A stretch of DNA of 41,299 nucleotides from Allorhizocola rhizosphaerae (GCF_003426775.1 NZ_QJUG01000059.1:1-41299), one strand, 5' to 3'; numbered from the stretch's first letter, positions 15,932 to 27,900 are shown. The notes: generated by a model from the letters alone, not told the origin. Translations and numbers: made by a program.

Positions 15932-16735
15932 TCAGTGGCGGCCGATCGGCCGGGTGGTAAGACGACCGGTGTCCGGATCGGCTTGCACTTCGATGCGAAT
16001 GCCGTAGGTTTCGGTCAAGTGATGCTCGGTGAGCACCTCGGACGGTTTGCCGCCGGCGCGTATCCGCCCCTGCTGCAACAGCACGATATGGTCGGCCAGC
16101 GCGGCAGCCTGATTCAGGTCATGCAGCACAACCCCGACCGCCACCCCATGATCGCTGGCAAGGTCCCGTACCAGATCCAAAATCTCTATCTGGTACCGCA
16201 AATCGAGGAAGGTGGTCGGTTCGTCGAGCAGCAGCACGCCCGTGTCCTGGGCCAGACAGGTGGCAAGCCACACCCGTTGCAGCTCGCCGCCCGAGAGCTC
16301 ATCGACCGGGCGATCAGACATCGCCGTGATGCCCGTGACATCCATCGCCCAGCCGATGGCCCGCGGCCCGTCGGCGTCATCGTTGCGCCACCGGCCACGG
16401 TAGGGGTGCCTGCCATAGCCGACAACATCGCGCACCGTCACCCCGGTGGGGGTGGGTCGGCTCTGCGCGAGCAGCGTGACCCGGCGGGCAAACTCCTTCG
16501 GCGACAAGGCGAGCGCATCGTTCACCGCGGCGCCTTCGCCCTCCGCGAGCTCGATCCGTCCGCTGTCCGGGCGATGCAGGCGCGCGAGCGAGCGCAGGAG
16601 CGTGGACTTGCCGCTGCCGTTGGGCCCGACCAGGGCCGTGACCTCGCCTGGGCGCAACGTAATCTCCGCACCATGCACGACGGCCCGGCCGTGGTAGCTC
16701 AGGCACAGCTGCTCGCCACGTAACGCGTCCATCAC
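15932..16735 (-). CDS. Siderophore ABC transporter ATPase
   Basis: A 267-residue FecE/FepC-type ATPase with Walker A GPNGSGKS at 37-44, signature LSGGE at 147-151, Walker B LLLDEP at 168-173 and switch His in LHDLNQ. The segment VRDVVGYGRHPYRGRW is typical of siderophore importers. The start is GTG 16735 or the adjacent ATG 16732; a TAACCT -10 six bases before the GTG suggests a leaderless message beginning there. It is the first gene of the four-gene importer operon, controlled by the iron box at 16740-16758. Confidence 0.93.
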   Translation of the reverse strand: MMDALRGEQLCLSYHGRAVVHGAEITLRPGEVTALVGPNGSGKSTLLRSLARLHRPDSGRIELAEGEGAAVNDALALSPKEFARRVTLLAQSRPTPTGVTVRDVVGYGRHPYRGRWRNDDADGPRAIGWAMDVTGITAMSDRPVDELSGGELQRVWLATCLAQDTGVLLLDEPTTFLDLRYQIEILDLVRDLASDHGVAVGVVLHDLNQAAALADHIVLLQQGRIRAGGKPSEVLTEHHLTETYGIRIEVQADPDTGRLTTRPIGRH

Positions 16736-16739
16736 GGGC

Positions 16740-16769
16740 TTAGGTTAGCCTAAGCTACTCCATTGTCAA
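16740..16769 (-). promoter_or_regulatory. Iron-regulated promoter of the importer operon
   Basis: The 19 bases at 16740-16758 agree at 16 of 19 positions with the actinobacterial IdeR/DmdR iron box (TTAGGTTAGGCTAACCTAA). On the minus strand the box covers a TAACCT -10 (16742-16747), and TTGACA (16764-16769) lies 16 bases upstream of it. Iron-loaded IdeR/DmdR should therefore block the promoter. The regulator gene is not in this window. Confidence 0.85.
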
Positions 16770-16804
16770 CCCCACCCACCCCGCGGGGGCGGGAAGGGTT
16801 TGGG

Positions 16805-17740
16805 TTAGCGGAGGTAGCCGCCCATGGTGGTGAAGTAGGTGGTGGCGGGTAGTTCGCGGCCGTCTTCGGTGCGGATGCGCTTGACGAGCAGGCCGTGGTT
16901 CTGGCCACGGCGGGCGTCGGCACCCGCCACGATCACGACCCCGTCGCCCTCGCGGATGAAGATGCGACCCGGCGTGCCGCCGTAGCGGCCCGCGGAGACC
17001 GCAGCCGAGATGATGCGGAGTGTCTGTCCATTGTGGGTGGTGAAGGCGTTGGGATAGGGGTCGGATTGGGCTCGTACCAAGCGTTCCAGCTCCTCGGCCG
17101 ACCACGTCCAGTCGATCCGGCTGTCCTCAATGGACCGCTTGTGGAAGAAGCTCGCCTTCGATCGGTCCTGGGGTATGAGTTCCGCGGTGCCCGACTCGAG
17201 CAGCGCTATGGCTTCGACAGTGATCGGGCCGAACAACTCGACGGTCTTGTGGAACAGGTCGGTGGTCGTGTCGGTGGGCTCCACCTGCACCGCCCACTGG
17301 AGCACGATGTCGCCCGCGTCCAGGTCGGCGTCCATCATGTGCGCGGTCACGCCAACCTCCCGCTCCCCATTGATCAGTGCCCAGAGCAGGGGTGCGAACC
17401 CAGCGTAGGTCGGCAGCAGCGAGTCGTGCACGTTCAGCGTGCCCAGGCGCGGTACCGAGAAGATCTCCGGCGGGATCCATGTGCGCCAATTGGTGGCGAC
17501 GATCACGTCGGGCGCGACGGCTCGGATGCGCTCGGCGAGGTCGTCGTCCGGGCGGTTCTTGATCACCGTGGGGATACCGTTTTCCCTGGCCAGCTCGGCC
17601 ACGGAATCGTTCCAGATGCGCTCATAGGCGTGATCGCTCGGCGGGTGCGTCACGACCATCACGACCTCGTGTTTGGACCCGATCAGGGAGCGCAGCGTCT
17701 CGTAGCCCCAGGTCTGGTACCCCATATGAACGATCTTCAT
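16805..17740 (-). CDS. Hydroxyornithine formyltransferase
   Basis: A 311-residue protein of the methionyl-tRNA formyltransferase family: a formyl-tetrahydrofolate-binding N-terminal domain and a C-terminal OB-like domain. The catalytic set is visible as Asn103 and His105 in TLNVHDSLLP and an Asp in LDAGD (141-144). In siderophore clusters this family formylates the delta-N-hydroxyl-amine of ornithine (CchA-type). Its divergent pairing with an ornithine monooxygenase across shared iron boxes supports this over initiator tRNA formylation. ATG 17740 follows a GGGAAGAGA ribosome site; a TTG just upstream is also in frame. Confidence 0.92.
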   Translation of the reverse strand: MKIVHMGYQTWGYETLRSLIGSKHEVVMVVTHPPSDHAYERIWNDSVAELARENGIPTVIKNRPDDDLAERIRAVAPDVIVATNWRTWIPPEIFSVPRLGTLNVHDSLLPTYAGFAPLLWALINGEREVGVTAHMMDADLDAGDIVLQWAVQVEPTDTTTDLFHKTVELFGPITVEAIALLESGTAELIPQDRSKASFFHKRSIEDSRIDWTWSAEELERLVRAQSDPYPNAFTTHNGQTLRIISAAVSAGRYGGTPGRIFIREGDGVVIVAGADARRGQNHGLLVKRIRTEDGRELPATTYFTTMGGYLR

Positions 17741-17771
17741 CAATTTCTCTTCCCGAATCCGGCGGCATGAC

Positions 17772-17818
17772 TTGACTAGTAAAGCAAGGCAATCCTAAGT
17801 TAAGCAAGGCTGCCCTAA
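17772..17818. promoter_or_regulatory. Divergent promoter region with two tandem iron boxes
   Basis: Two iron-box-like 19-mers sit side by side, 17780-17798 (13 of 19 matches to the IdeR/DmdR consensus) and 17800-17818 (14 of 19). Both share the core AAGCAAGGC. On the plus strand TTGACT (17772-17777) and TAAGTT (17796-17801) are 18 bases apart and could drive the monooxygenase-NRPS-mbtH genes, with the boxes covering the spacer and the -10. The same boxes can control the divergent formyltransferase. Confidence 0.75.
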
Positions 17819-17849
17819 ATCACCGCTCCTGGATGGATGGAGATCGTTC

Positions 17850-19118
17850 GTGATCTATGACATCGTCGGCATCGGCTTCGGCCCCGCAAACCTCGCGCTT
17901 GCGATCGCCATAGCCGAACAGTCCCAAGGGTTTCCGGATCCGGCAGGGTCGTCTGTGGACGCGGTGTTCTTAGAACGGCAACCGAGCTTCGGCTGGCATC
18001 GGGGCATGCTGATCGAGGATGCGACGATGCAGGTGTCGTTCGTCAAGGATCTCGTGACGCTGCGCAACCCGAGCAGCGAATACAGCTTTCTGTGCTACCT
18101 GCACAGCAAGGACAGGCTGGTCGATTTCGTCAACCACAAGAGCCTCTATCCACTGCGGATCGAGTTCCACGACTATCTGGAGTGGGCCGCGTCCAAGGTG
18201 GACCGTCTGGTGCGCTACGGGCAGGAGGTCATCGACATCGTGCCCGTGATGGACGGCGACCGCGTCGGGCACTTCGAAGTCATCGCGCAGGGCCCGCAGA
18301 AGGCGCAGGTGTTTCTGGCGCGCAATCTCGTCTTCGGGACTGGTCTGCGACCGGCGTTGCCGGAGGGAGTCCTTGCGGGCGAACGGATCTGGCATAGTGG
18401 CGACCTGCTCACGTGTGCTGGTGCGCTCGACGACTCGTGCCGGAGCTTCGTCGTGGTGGGCGCGGGGCAGAGTGCCGCTGAGGTGACCGCCTATCTGCAC
18501 GAGCGGTTCCCGCGCGCCGAGGTGCGCGCGGTGTTCTCTCGCTATGGTTACAGCCCGGCCGACGACAGTCCATTCGCGAATCGCATCTTCGATCCGAGTG
18601 CGGTTGACGACTTCTACGCGGCGCCGCAGGACGTGAAGCAACTGATGAATGGATATCACGCCAATACGAACTACTCGGTGGTGGATATCGATCTTATCAA
18701 CGAGTTGTACCGGCGGGCGTACCGCGAGAAGGTCCTTGGGGTGCAACGGCTTCACCTGCACAACGTGTCCCGGCTGATCGAAGCCACGGAGCACGCGGAC
18801 GGGGTCGTGGCCACCGTTGAGTCGCTGCTCAGTGGGGAGAAGCTGGTGCTGGAGGCCGATGTTCTGGTGTGCGCCACCGGATACCGGCCGGCCGACCCGT
18901 CCAATTTGCTCGGCGGGTTCGCCGACAGCCTGCGGCGGGACGAGCAAGGGCGGCTATGCGTGGACCGTGACTATCGAGTGCAGGCCCGAGCCGGGCTCGA
19001 TTGCGGCATCTACCTGCAGGGCGGGACGGAGCACACCCACGGCATCACCTCGTCGCTGCTGTCCAACACCGCGATCCGGGCGGGCGAGATCCTGCAGTCG
19101 GTGCTGACGAGGCGATGA
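17850..19118 (+). CDS. L-ornithine N5-monooxygenase
   Basis: A 422-residue flavin-dependent N-hydroxylating monooxygenase (SidA/PvdA/CchB family). The FAD motif is [12 protein letters not shown] (7-18), the NADPH motif [12 protein letters not shown] (about 199-210), and the C-terminal family signature ATGYRP is near 343. Substrate contact regions such as [22 protein letters not shown] are intact. It converts ornithine to N5-hydroxyornithine, the precursor of the hydroxamates. Ornithine rather than lysine is inferred from the hydroxyornithine code of NRPS module 3. GTG 17850 has GGATGGAGA upstream. Its stop overlaps the NRPS start in ATGA (19115-19118). Confidence 0.93.
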   Translation: MIYDIVGIGFGPANLALAIAIAEQSQGFPDPAGSSVDAVFLERQPSFGWHRGMLIEDATMQVSFVKDLVTLRNPSSEYSFLCYLHSKDRLVDFVNHKSLYPLRIEFHDYLEWAASKVDRLVRYGQEVIDIVPVMDGDRVGHFEVIAQGPQKAQVFLARNLVFGTGLRPALPEGVLAGERIWHSGDLLTCAGALDDSCRSFVVVGAGQSAAEVTAYLHERFPRAEVRAVFSRYGYSPADDSPFANRIFDPSAVDDFYAAPQDVKQLMNGYHANTNYSVVDIDLINELYRRAYREKVLGVQRLHLHNVSRLIEATEHADGVVATVESLLSGEKLVLEADVLVCATGYRPADPSNLLGGFADSLRRDEQGRLCVDRDYRVQARAGLDCGIYLQGGTEHTHGITSSLLSNTAIRAGEILQSVLTRR

Positions 19119-21985
19119 TGCTGCTGCCGCTGACACCGGCGCAGTCGGGGATCTGGCTCGCGCAGCAGATCGAGCCCGACAGTCGCGCCTACAACATCGC
19201 GATATACATCGAGTTGACCGGGGATGTTGATGTTGCCGCGTTCGGCGCGGCCGTGAAGCGGGTCGTCGGTGAGGCCGGCTGCCTGCACGTTCGGTTTGTC
19301 GATGGCATGCAGGCCCCCGTGCCGGCCCCCGCCGACTGGGAGTTGCCCGTCATCGAGGTCGACGACCCCGACGCCTGGATGGCCGCTGAGCGCGAGCGCC
19401 CGTTCGACCTCGCGCACGGCCCGACGTTCGGGCACGCCCTGCTGCGCGTGGGCGCGGATCGGTACCTGTGGTTCCAGCGATACCACCACCTGGTCATCGA
19501 CGGGTACTCGTGCATGTTGCTGGCCCAGCGGGTGGCCCAGCTCTACACGCATGGCGTGGCTCCGGACGTCGAATGGGCACTGTCCAAAGTGCTCGACGAC
19601 AGCGCCGGTGACAGTGAGTTCTGGCAGGGTGAGCTGGCCGAACGGCCCGAACCTGCGCGCCTGGTCAAGCCGTCGGGCTCGATGTCGTCGCGCGTGGTGC
19701 GACGGTCGTTTGAGGCGCCCGCCGTGCGTGACCCGGGCCTGGCCATCGCGGGCGTCGCGGCCTACACGCATCGCATGACCGGTGCGCGGGAGGTGGTGCT
19801 GGGCCTTACCCTGGCGGCGCGCCCGAAAGAGATGAGCCACATTCCGGGGATGGCTTCCAATGTGGTACCGCTGCGCGTGCCCGTTGACCCGGCGATGACA
19901 CTGCGCGACGTGGCCGCGTCGGTGGCGCAACGCCTCGCGGTGGTGAAGGCGCACGGGCGGTACCGGGGAGAAAAGATCGCCCGCGATTGCGGAATGCCGG
20001 GCGGACTGGGCGAGTTGGTGGGGCCGACCGTCAACTTTATGGCCTTCGATCGTGAGTTGGTGTTCCGCGATCACGGGGTCCGGCTGCGTAACCTGTGGGT
20101 CGGGCCGATCAGCGATCTGGCCGTGTCGGTGAACGTCCACCGGGGCACGACGCTGGTGGACGTCGACGCCGATGCGGCGATGTGCACCTCACTTGAGGTT
20201 GAGGGGCACGCGAGTCGCCTGCGAGCGGTGTTCGAGTCCGATTGGGACGGTCCTATCGGGTCGGCCGAGCTTGTGTCGCATGTGGAACGCGAGCGGGTGC
20301 TGGCTTGGGGCACGGACGAGCTGGCCGTGACGGAGCTTTCGTGGCCCGCGGCGGTTGCGGCACAGGCGCGCGCGCGACCGGACTCGGTCGCGGTGGTGTG
20401 CGAGAAGCAGAGCCTGTCCTATTCGGAGCTTGAGGACCGGGCGCGCCGCGTCGCGGGTGCATTGCACGCGCGTGGTGTGCGGCGCGGCGACGTGGTTGCG
20501 GTGTCGATGCCGCGCTCGGTGGACCTGGTCGTGGCGGTGCTGGGCGTGATGAAGGCGGGTGCGGCGTACCTTCCGATCGATCCGGACCAGCCGCAGGAAC
20601 GCATTGACTACATGCTCAGCGATGCTTCAGCCTCGCACGTGCTGTCTGCGGTGGGATACGGCGAGCCGTTCGAAGTCGAGGTGGGACTCGACGATGCGGC
20701 GTATGTCATTTACACGTCGGGCTCGACGGGGCGGCCCAAGGGAGTCGTTGTCACGCACGAGGGCATCGGAAGCCTTGTCGCCACGGCGGTCGAGCGGATG
20801 AGCGTGTCCGCGTCGAGCCGCGTCATTCAGTTTGCGTCGGTCGGCTTCGACGTTTTCGTTTTCGATGTGTGCATGGCACTGTGCGTCGGTGGGCGCGTGG
20901 TCATCGTGCCGTCTTCGCGACGCGTGGCGGGCGCCGCGCTGACCGACTACATCGCCGAGCATGGCGGCACACACATGATCTTGCCGCCCTCGCTGGTGGC
21001 GTCGCTGCCACCCGACTGCGAGCTGCCGGCCGGCTCGACCATGCTCGTCGGCACGGAGGCCGTGCCGGCGGCGGTCATCGATCGCTGGGCCGACCGGCTC
21101 AATCTGCACGTCGCTTATGGACTGACCGAGGCGACCGTGAATTCGACGCTGTGGCGGGCGGTTCCGGGCGAGGCGGCGCCGCCGATCGGCGTGCCCGATC
21201 CCAACACCCGGGCGTACGTTTTGGACAGTGCGCTGCGGCCGGTCGGCGTCGGTGTGGCGGGCGAGCTCTACATCGGAGGGCGCGGGCTGGCGCGCGGCTA
21301 TCTCGGCCGACCGTGGCTGACCGCCGGGCGCTTCGTCGCCGACCCGTTCGGCCCGCCCGGCAGCCGGATGTATCGCACCGGCGATCGGGCGCGGTGGCGG
21401 CCCGATGGCAACCTGGACTTCCTTGGCCGGATTGATAAGCAGATCAAGATCAGAGGGTACCGAATAGAGCCCGCGGAAATCGAAGCGGCGCTGACGGTCC
21501 ATCCTGGATGCTCGCAGGCCGCGGTGATGGCGTTGAAAGACCATCGCGGGGTGACGCGGCTGGTGGCATATGTCGTTGCCACGGTGGAGCCCGAGGTGTT
21601 GCGAGCGCATGTGGCGGAGCTGCTGCCCGAATACATGGTGCCGTCTGTCATCATCGTGATGGATGGTGCGCTGCCCATGAACGCCAATGGGAAGTTGGAC
21701 ACCGCTGCGCTTCCCGCTCCACATTGGACCTCGCTTGGCGGTGACGCGCAGCCCACGACGGAGACGGAGCGCACGCTCGCGGCGTTGTTCGCGGCCGTGC
21801 TGCAGCTGGAAAGCGTTGGTGTGCATGACAGTTTCTTCGAGCTCGGCGGTGACAGCATCGTCGCCATCCAGTTGGTGGGGGCTGCGCGTGCGGCGGGGTT
21901 GAGCATCACGCCAGCAGAGGTGTTCCGGCTTCGGACCGTTGCCGAGTTGGCTCGGGTTGCGACACCCGTAGGCGCCTCGGTCGGT
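19115..21985 (+). other. NRPS module 1: starter C-A-T
   Basis: The first domain is an EntF-like C domain ([25 protein letters not shown]) with an intact HHxxxDG although no module precedes it; it probably accepts a small acyl donor and caps the alpha-amine of residue 1. A1 pocket residues by alignment to GrsA are D-V-F-I-L-G-A-V-N-K; I cannot match this to a named substrate from memory. The carrier site is LGGDSI (Ser914), the form usually found before epimerisation domains, yet a C domain follows. Confidence 0.8.
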
Positions 21986-24900
21986 GTGGAGCCGTTTTCG
22001 CTGGTCGAATATGACGGGCCAACGGACCGGCTGTGGGATGTGCTGCCGGCCACGCCGTTGCAGGAGGGGTTCTACTTCCACGCGACATTTGGCGACGACG
22101 ATGCATACGTGGTGCGGCAGGAAATCCAGCTGCCCGAGGGCTTTGATGCGCGCACGGCGCTTCAGAAACTCCTCGATCGGCATCCGTTGCTGCGGGCCGG
22201 TTTCCAGCTGCGCGACGACGGCCGGGTCATCCAGGTGATCCCTGAGCGCGTGGAGTTGCCGTGGGGCGAGTCCACCGCGCCGTTCGACCTCGCAGTGCCG
22301 CCGCTGCTGCGGGCACACGCGGCGGGCGACAGGCTGGTGCTGCACGTGCACCACATCATCGCCGACGGGTGGTCGGTCGGGGTCATGCTGGGCGAGATCT
22401 TCGGCACGGGCGGCGTGGCGACGGCGGGCGTTGAGCGTGAGTATTTCGCTTGGCTCGCCGCGCAGAATCGCGACGCGGCCCGGGAGGCGTGGCGGGAAGC
22501 GCTGTCAGATGTGGACCCGGTGGCTCGCCTTGCTGCGGTGGGCGAACCCGAGACAGCGGTGGTCGAGTTTGAGTCGGCCGGGTTGGCGGCGCGGGCGCGG
22601 GCGCTCGGCGTGACTCTGGGCAACACGGTGCTGGGTGCGTGGGGTGTGCTGCTCGGGCGCGAGGCGGGGCGGCGCGACGTGGTGTTCGGGACGACCGTGT
22701 CGGGGCGGCAGGCACCCATCGACGGGATCGAGCAGCTGGTGGGGTTGCTCATCAATACGGTGCCGGCACGGGTGCGGTGGTCGGCCGGGCAATCGTGGGC
22801 GCAGGTGCTCACGGAGTTTCAGGAGGCGCAGACGCGCCTGCTGCCGCACCAGCATCTCGGGCTCGCAGACATTCAGCGTGCGGTGGGGCGCGCCGAACTG
22901 TTCGACACTCTCGCGGTGTTCGAAAACCAGCCGACCGTTGCGGAAGAGGGGTCGGAGATCAGCGACGCGACCCACTATCCGTTGGCGCTGACGGTGATTC
23001 CAGGAGATCGGATGGTGTTCAAAGTGGAGGGTGCGGGCGCGAAGCGGCTGGGGGAGCGGTTCGTGCGACTGCTGGAGGAGGTCGCGACCGACCCCCATGG
23101 GCCGGTCGAGCGGACGGTCGTGGAGGCGTTCGGGACTCAGGCTGCCAAACGGCCGAATGCGGTTGCGGTGATTTTTGAGGGTACGCAGCTGTCGTACGCG
23201 GAGTTGGACAAGCACTCTGATCGGTTGGCGCGCTACCTGGCGGCGCGCGGAGCCGGGCCGCAAGCAGTGGTCGCGGTGGCTGTGCCGCGCTCAGCCGAGC
23301 TGGTGGTGGCGCTGCTCGCGGTGCTCAAGACGGGCGCGACATACTTGGCCATCGACCCGGACCTGCCCGAGGAACGGGTCAAGTACATGCTCGACGACTC
23401 GGGTGCGTGTCTGGTCGTGACGCCTGACATGGTGGACTGCGCGGGCGAGGGCCCGCTTGGCGGGTTCGGGCCGGACAACGGGGCCTATCTCATCTACACG
23501 TCCGGGTCCACCGGGCGGCCCAAGGGCGTACTGGTCACACATAGGGCAATGCTGCAGGCGATAGGACACTTTGCACTGTCCGAAGACGACCGCGTGCTGC
23601 ACCAGTACTCGGTGAGTTTCGATCCGCACGTGCAGGAGATCTTCGCGCCGCTGACGGCCGGGGCCACGGTGGTGGTGGCGCGGGCGGGCGGGCACCGGGA
23701 TCCCGGATATCTGACCGGGCTCATCCGGCGGGAGCGGGTGACGACCGTCGACTTCGTGCCGTCGATGTATCGGGCGCTGCTGCAGGAGTCGGGTTGGTGG
23801 GCCGGTCTGAGGCGTGCGTACAGCGGGGGCGAGGCGCTGCCGGTGGACCTCGCGCGGGAGTGGCTTTCGCGCACGGGTGTGCCGCTGGTCAACGTGTACG
23901 GCCCGACGGAGACCGCGATCCAGGTGACGTCGTGGGAGTGCGACGGCGGTGCGACTGTCCCGATTGGACATCCGGCGGCAGGGACGCGGCTGTATGTGCT
24001 GGACGAGCGGTTGCAACCCGCGGCGGTGGGCGAGCTCTACCTCGCGGGCGTGCAGCTGGCGCGCGGCTACCACGGCCGGCCGGGCATGACCGCCGAACGC
24101 TTTGTCGCCGACCCGTTCGGGGCGCCCGGTGACCGGATGTACCGCACGGGCGACCTCGTCGAGCGGCGGGAGGAGGACGGCGCGCTGGTCTATCGGGGGC
24201 GCGCCGACCTTCAGGTCAAGCTGCGCGGGAACCGGATCGAGCTCGGCGAAATCGAAGCCGTGCTGGCGGCACAGCCGGGCGTGGTGGAGGCCGCAGCCGC
24301 GGTGCGCGGCAATCGGCTCGTGGCATATGTGGTGGGCACGCGGCCCGATGTGAGCCGAGTGCTGCCTGAGGCTATGGTGCCGCAGGACTTCGTGATGCTG
24401 GAGTCGCTTCCGCGCACGCCGGGCGGCAAACTGGACCGGGCCGCACTGCCCGACGCGGGAGTGTCGCGGGTGGACAATCCGGCTGCCGATGGCCTGCAGG
24501 CGACGCTCTGCGGCATCTTCGCGGCGGTGTTGGGACTGGAAAGCGTTGGCCCGCACGAGGACTTCTTCGCCCTGGGTGGCGACAGCATCCTTTCGATGGC
24601 GGTGTCGAGCCGAGCGCGGGCGGCAGGCCTGAGCATCAGCCCGCGCGAGGTGTTCGAGCACAGGACGCCTGCCGCATTGGCCGCAACGGCGGATCCGGCC
24701 TCGGGTGGCACGGACGCGGCGGCGGCTACCGGCGAAGGGTTGCGGCAAGGCTCCGCAAAGGACGCCGGCGCCGGGTCGAGCGGCGCGTCCGATCCGGACG
24801 GTGTCGGCGATGTGCCGTTGTTGCCGATCGTGCATCAGCTCCGTGAGGAGGGCGGCTCGATCGGGCGGTTCAACCTCTCGATGGTCGTGCCGACACCGGC

Positions 24901-27900
24901 CGGGGCCGATCTGCCGGCGGTCGAGTCCGTGCTGCGGGCCGTCGTCGACCGGCACGATGGCCTGCGGCAGAAGCTGACCCGGGTCGCGGGCGTGCTCTGG
25001 TCGATGGAGGTCCGGCCCGCGGCCACGGTTGACGTGAAGCACGTCGACCCGCGTGCTGAGATACAGGCCGAGGCGGATGCGGCGGCCGGGCGGCTCGACC
25101 CCGATGCGGGGGTGATGCTGCAGGCGGTGTGGTTCGATTCGGGTCCGGCCGAGGCCGGGCGGTTGCTGATCGTGGCGCACCATCTGGTGGTGGACGGCGT
25201 GTCGCTGCGGATTCTCGCCGACGACATCGCGGCCGCGTTCGCCGGTGCGCCACTGGAGCCGGTGCCGACATCGTTGCGGGCGTTCGCGCGATCGTTGCAC
25301 GAGCAGGCCCAGTCGGCGGGGCGGCTGGCCGAGCTGCCGATGTGGCTGGAAACGCTGGCACCCGGCGCTGACCTGGTGGAGGGCGGTAGCGCCAAGGGCA
25401 CGTTCGGCGAGGCGAGCCGGCGGGTGGTGAGCGTGCCCGCCGAACTCGGATCCACGCCGACCGAAACCCTGCTCGCCGCGCTGCACACGGCGGTGACCCG
25501 CTGGCGCGGGCCGGGGGACCTGCTGGTGGACCTGGAGCGGCACGGGCGCGAGTCCAATTTGGACCTCTCGCGCACGGTGGGCTGGCTGACGAGCATTCAC
25601 CCGCTGCGGCTGACCGGTGAGGCACCGAGACCGTCGCCCGACAACGGGATCGGCTACGGGTTGCTGCGCTACCTCAACCCGCAGACCGCGCCCCTGCTGT
25701 CCGGTGCGGCAAAGGCGCAGGTGCAATTCAACTACCTCGGACGGTTCGCGTCGCTGGAAGCCGTCGAGCTGGAGCCAGAGCCCGACCTCGGCATGCCGCA
25801 CGTGCTGACGATCGATGCGGCAATGGTCGGATCGGAGCTTTCCGCGGTATGGCGTTGGCGAGCCCCACTGTCCGAGGCAGACATCGACCAGCTGGTGCGC
25901 CTGTGGGCCGAGGCGTTGGGCGACAACCGGGAGATCTGGCCGCTGTCGCCCCTGCAGGAGGGGATCTACTTCCACTCGGCGTACGACGACGGCGGGATAG
26001 ACGTCTATACAGCGCAAGACACGTTCGAGTTCGATGCCCCGCTCGACCTCGCACGCCTCCAGGCGGCCGGTGATGCCCTGCTGGCCAGGCACGCCAGCCT
26101 GCGGGCGGCGTTCACGAGTGAACCGGCACAGGTCATCGCGCCCAGTGTGCGGATGCCGATCGTAGTGACCGACGCACCCCTTGAGGAGGTGATGGCGGCC
26201 GATCGCGTGCGCAGGTTCGACCTGGCGAAGGCTCCGTTGTGCCGGTTGACGGTGATCCGGTCGGAAGGGCGCGACCGGCTGATGCTGAGCCACCATCTGA
26301 TCCTGTGGGACGGGTGGTCGCAGGGTGTGCTGCTCGAAGAGCTGCTCTCGCTTTATGCGGGCCGGCCGTTGCCGGGGACTCCCGGCCGGTACCGCGACTA
26401 TCTGGACTGGCTTGACCGCCAGGACCAGGCCGCCTCGGTGGGCGCGTGGCGGGACGCGCTCGCCGGGCTGGCCGAGCCGACGCTGGTCGGGCCGCCCGGA
26501 CTGGTGCCCGCGATCCCGCAGCGCGCTCATGTCGAGCTTTCGGCCGAACTGGGCGACCGGCTCCGGGCGATGGGGCGCGACTATGGGCTCACGCTCAACA
26601 CCATGCTCAACGCGGCGTGGGGGATCGTGCTCGCCGGTATGGTCGGGCGGCAGGACGTGGTGTTTGGGAGCACCGTGGCAGGGCGGCCCGCAGAGGTGCC
26701 CAATGTGGACTCTGCCATCGGGATGTTCCTCAACACGGTGCCGATCCGGGTCGCCGCCAATCCATATGAGACGGTCCTGGAGATGCTGCGGCGCTTGCAG
26801 ACTGAGCGCATGACGCTCATGGACCACGACTATCTCGGGCTGTCGACGATCCAGCGCGAGTCCGGCCATGCCCGCCTGTTCGACACACTCTATGTGTTGC
26901 AGAACTTCGCCGACGTCGACTCGTTCGAGCAGTTCATGCGCGAGCATGGGATCGTGTCGGTTACGAGCGTCGATGCCACGCACTATCCGCTGACGCTGAT
27001 AGTCACGCCCGCGACGCAAATCCGTGTGGCGCTCGACTATCGGGCTGATGTCGTGCCTCCCGCGCAGGCGGTCGAGCTGCTTGCGCGGTTCGTGACCGTG
27101 CTGGAGCGACTCGATCCGCGGGCCAAGGTGGGCACGCTCGACTCGCTGACATCCGCGCCTGAAGTCGAGGCGCACGACGTCCCCATCCCTGTCGAAACGG
27201 TCGCGGAACTGCTTGCTGCACAAGCGATCCGCACCCCGCACGATACGGCGCTCGTCTTCGGGGACGAGCGGGTGACCTTCGCCGAGCTGGACGAGCGCGT
27301 CAACCGTCTGGCCCGGCGGCTCATGGCACGGGGCGCCGGGCCGGAGCGGGTGGTGGCGCTGGCGTTGCCGCGCTCCATCGAGATGGTCGTGGCGCTGTTC
27401 GCGGTGCTGCGCACCGGTGCCGCCTATCTGCCGCTCGAACTGGACCACCCGGCGCAGCGGCGGCAAATGATGCTCGACGACGTGTCGCCGGTGTGCGTGC
27501 TCACGCCGGACCTCGAACTCTTCGAGGAGTTCGCGGGCGAGTTTCCGCGATTCTCGCTGGACCATCCGGCATACGTGATTTACACGTCAGGGTCGACCGG
27601 GCGGCCCAAGGGTGTGGTGACGCCGTATCGCGGGCTGACGAACATGCTGCTCAACCATCGTGAGGCGATCTTCGCCCCGTTCAGTGGCCGGCGGCTGCGC
27701 ATCGCGCACACCGTGTCTTTCGCGTTCGACATGTCGTGGGAGGAGCTGCTCTGGCTGGTCGAGGGGCACGAGGTGCACATCTGCGACGAGGAGCTGCGCC
27801 GTGACGCGACGGCACTGGTGAAGTACTGCCACGCCAACCGGATTGACGTCATCAATGTGACGCCGACCTATGCTCACCTGCTGTTTGAGGAAGGGTTGCT

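Noticed and set aside
16770-16804. GC-rich inverted segment after the formyltransferase as a strong terminator
   Set aside because: CCCCGCGGGG is self-complementary but leaves no loop, and longer pairing is broken by mismatches; not reported as a feature.
23291-27565. A 1424-residue open frame on the minus strand inside the NRPS
   Set aside because: Antisense shadow typical of GC-rich DNA: Arg/His/Pro/Gln-rich, no domain pattern, and fully covered by the NRPS with all its catalytic motifs.
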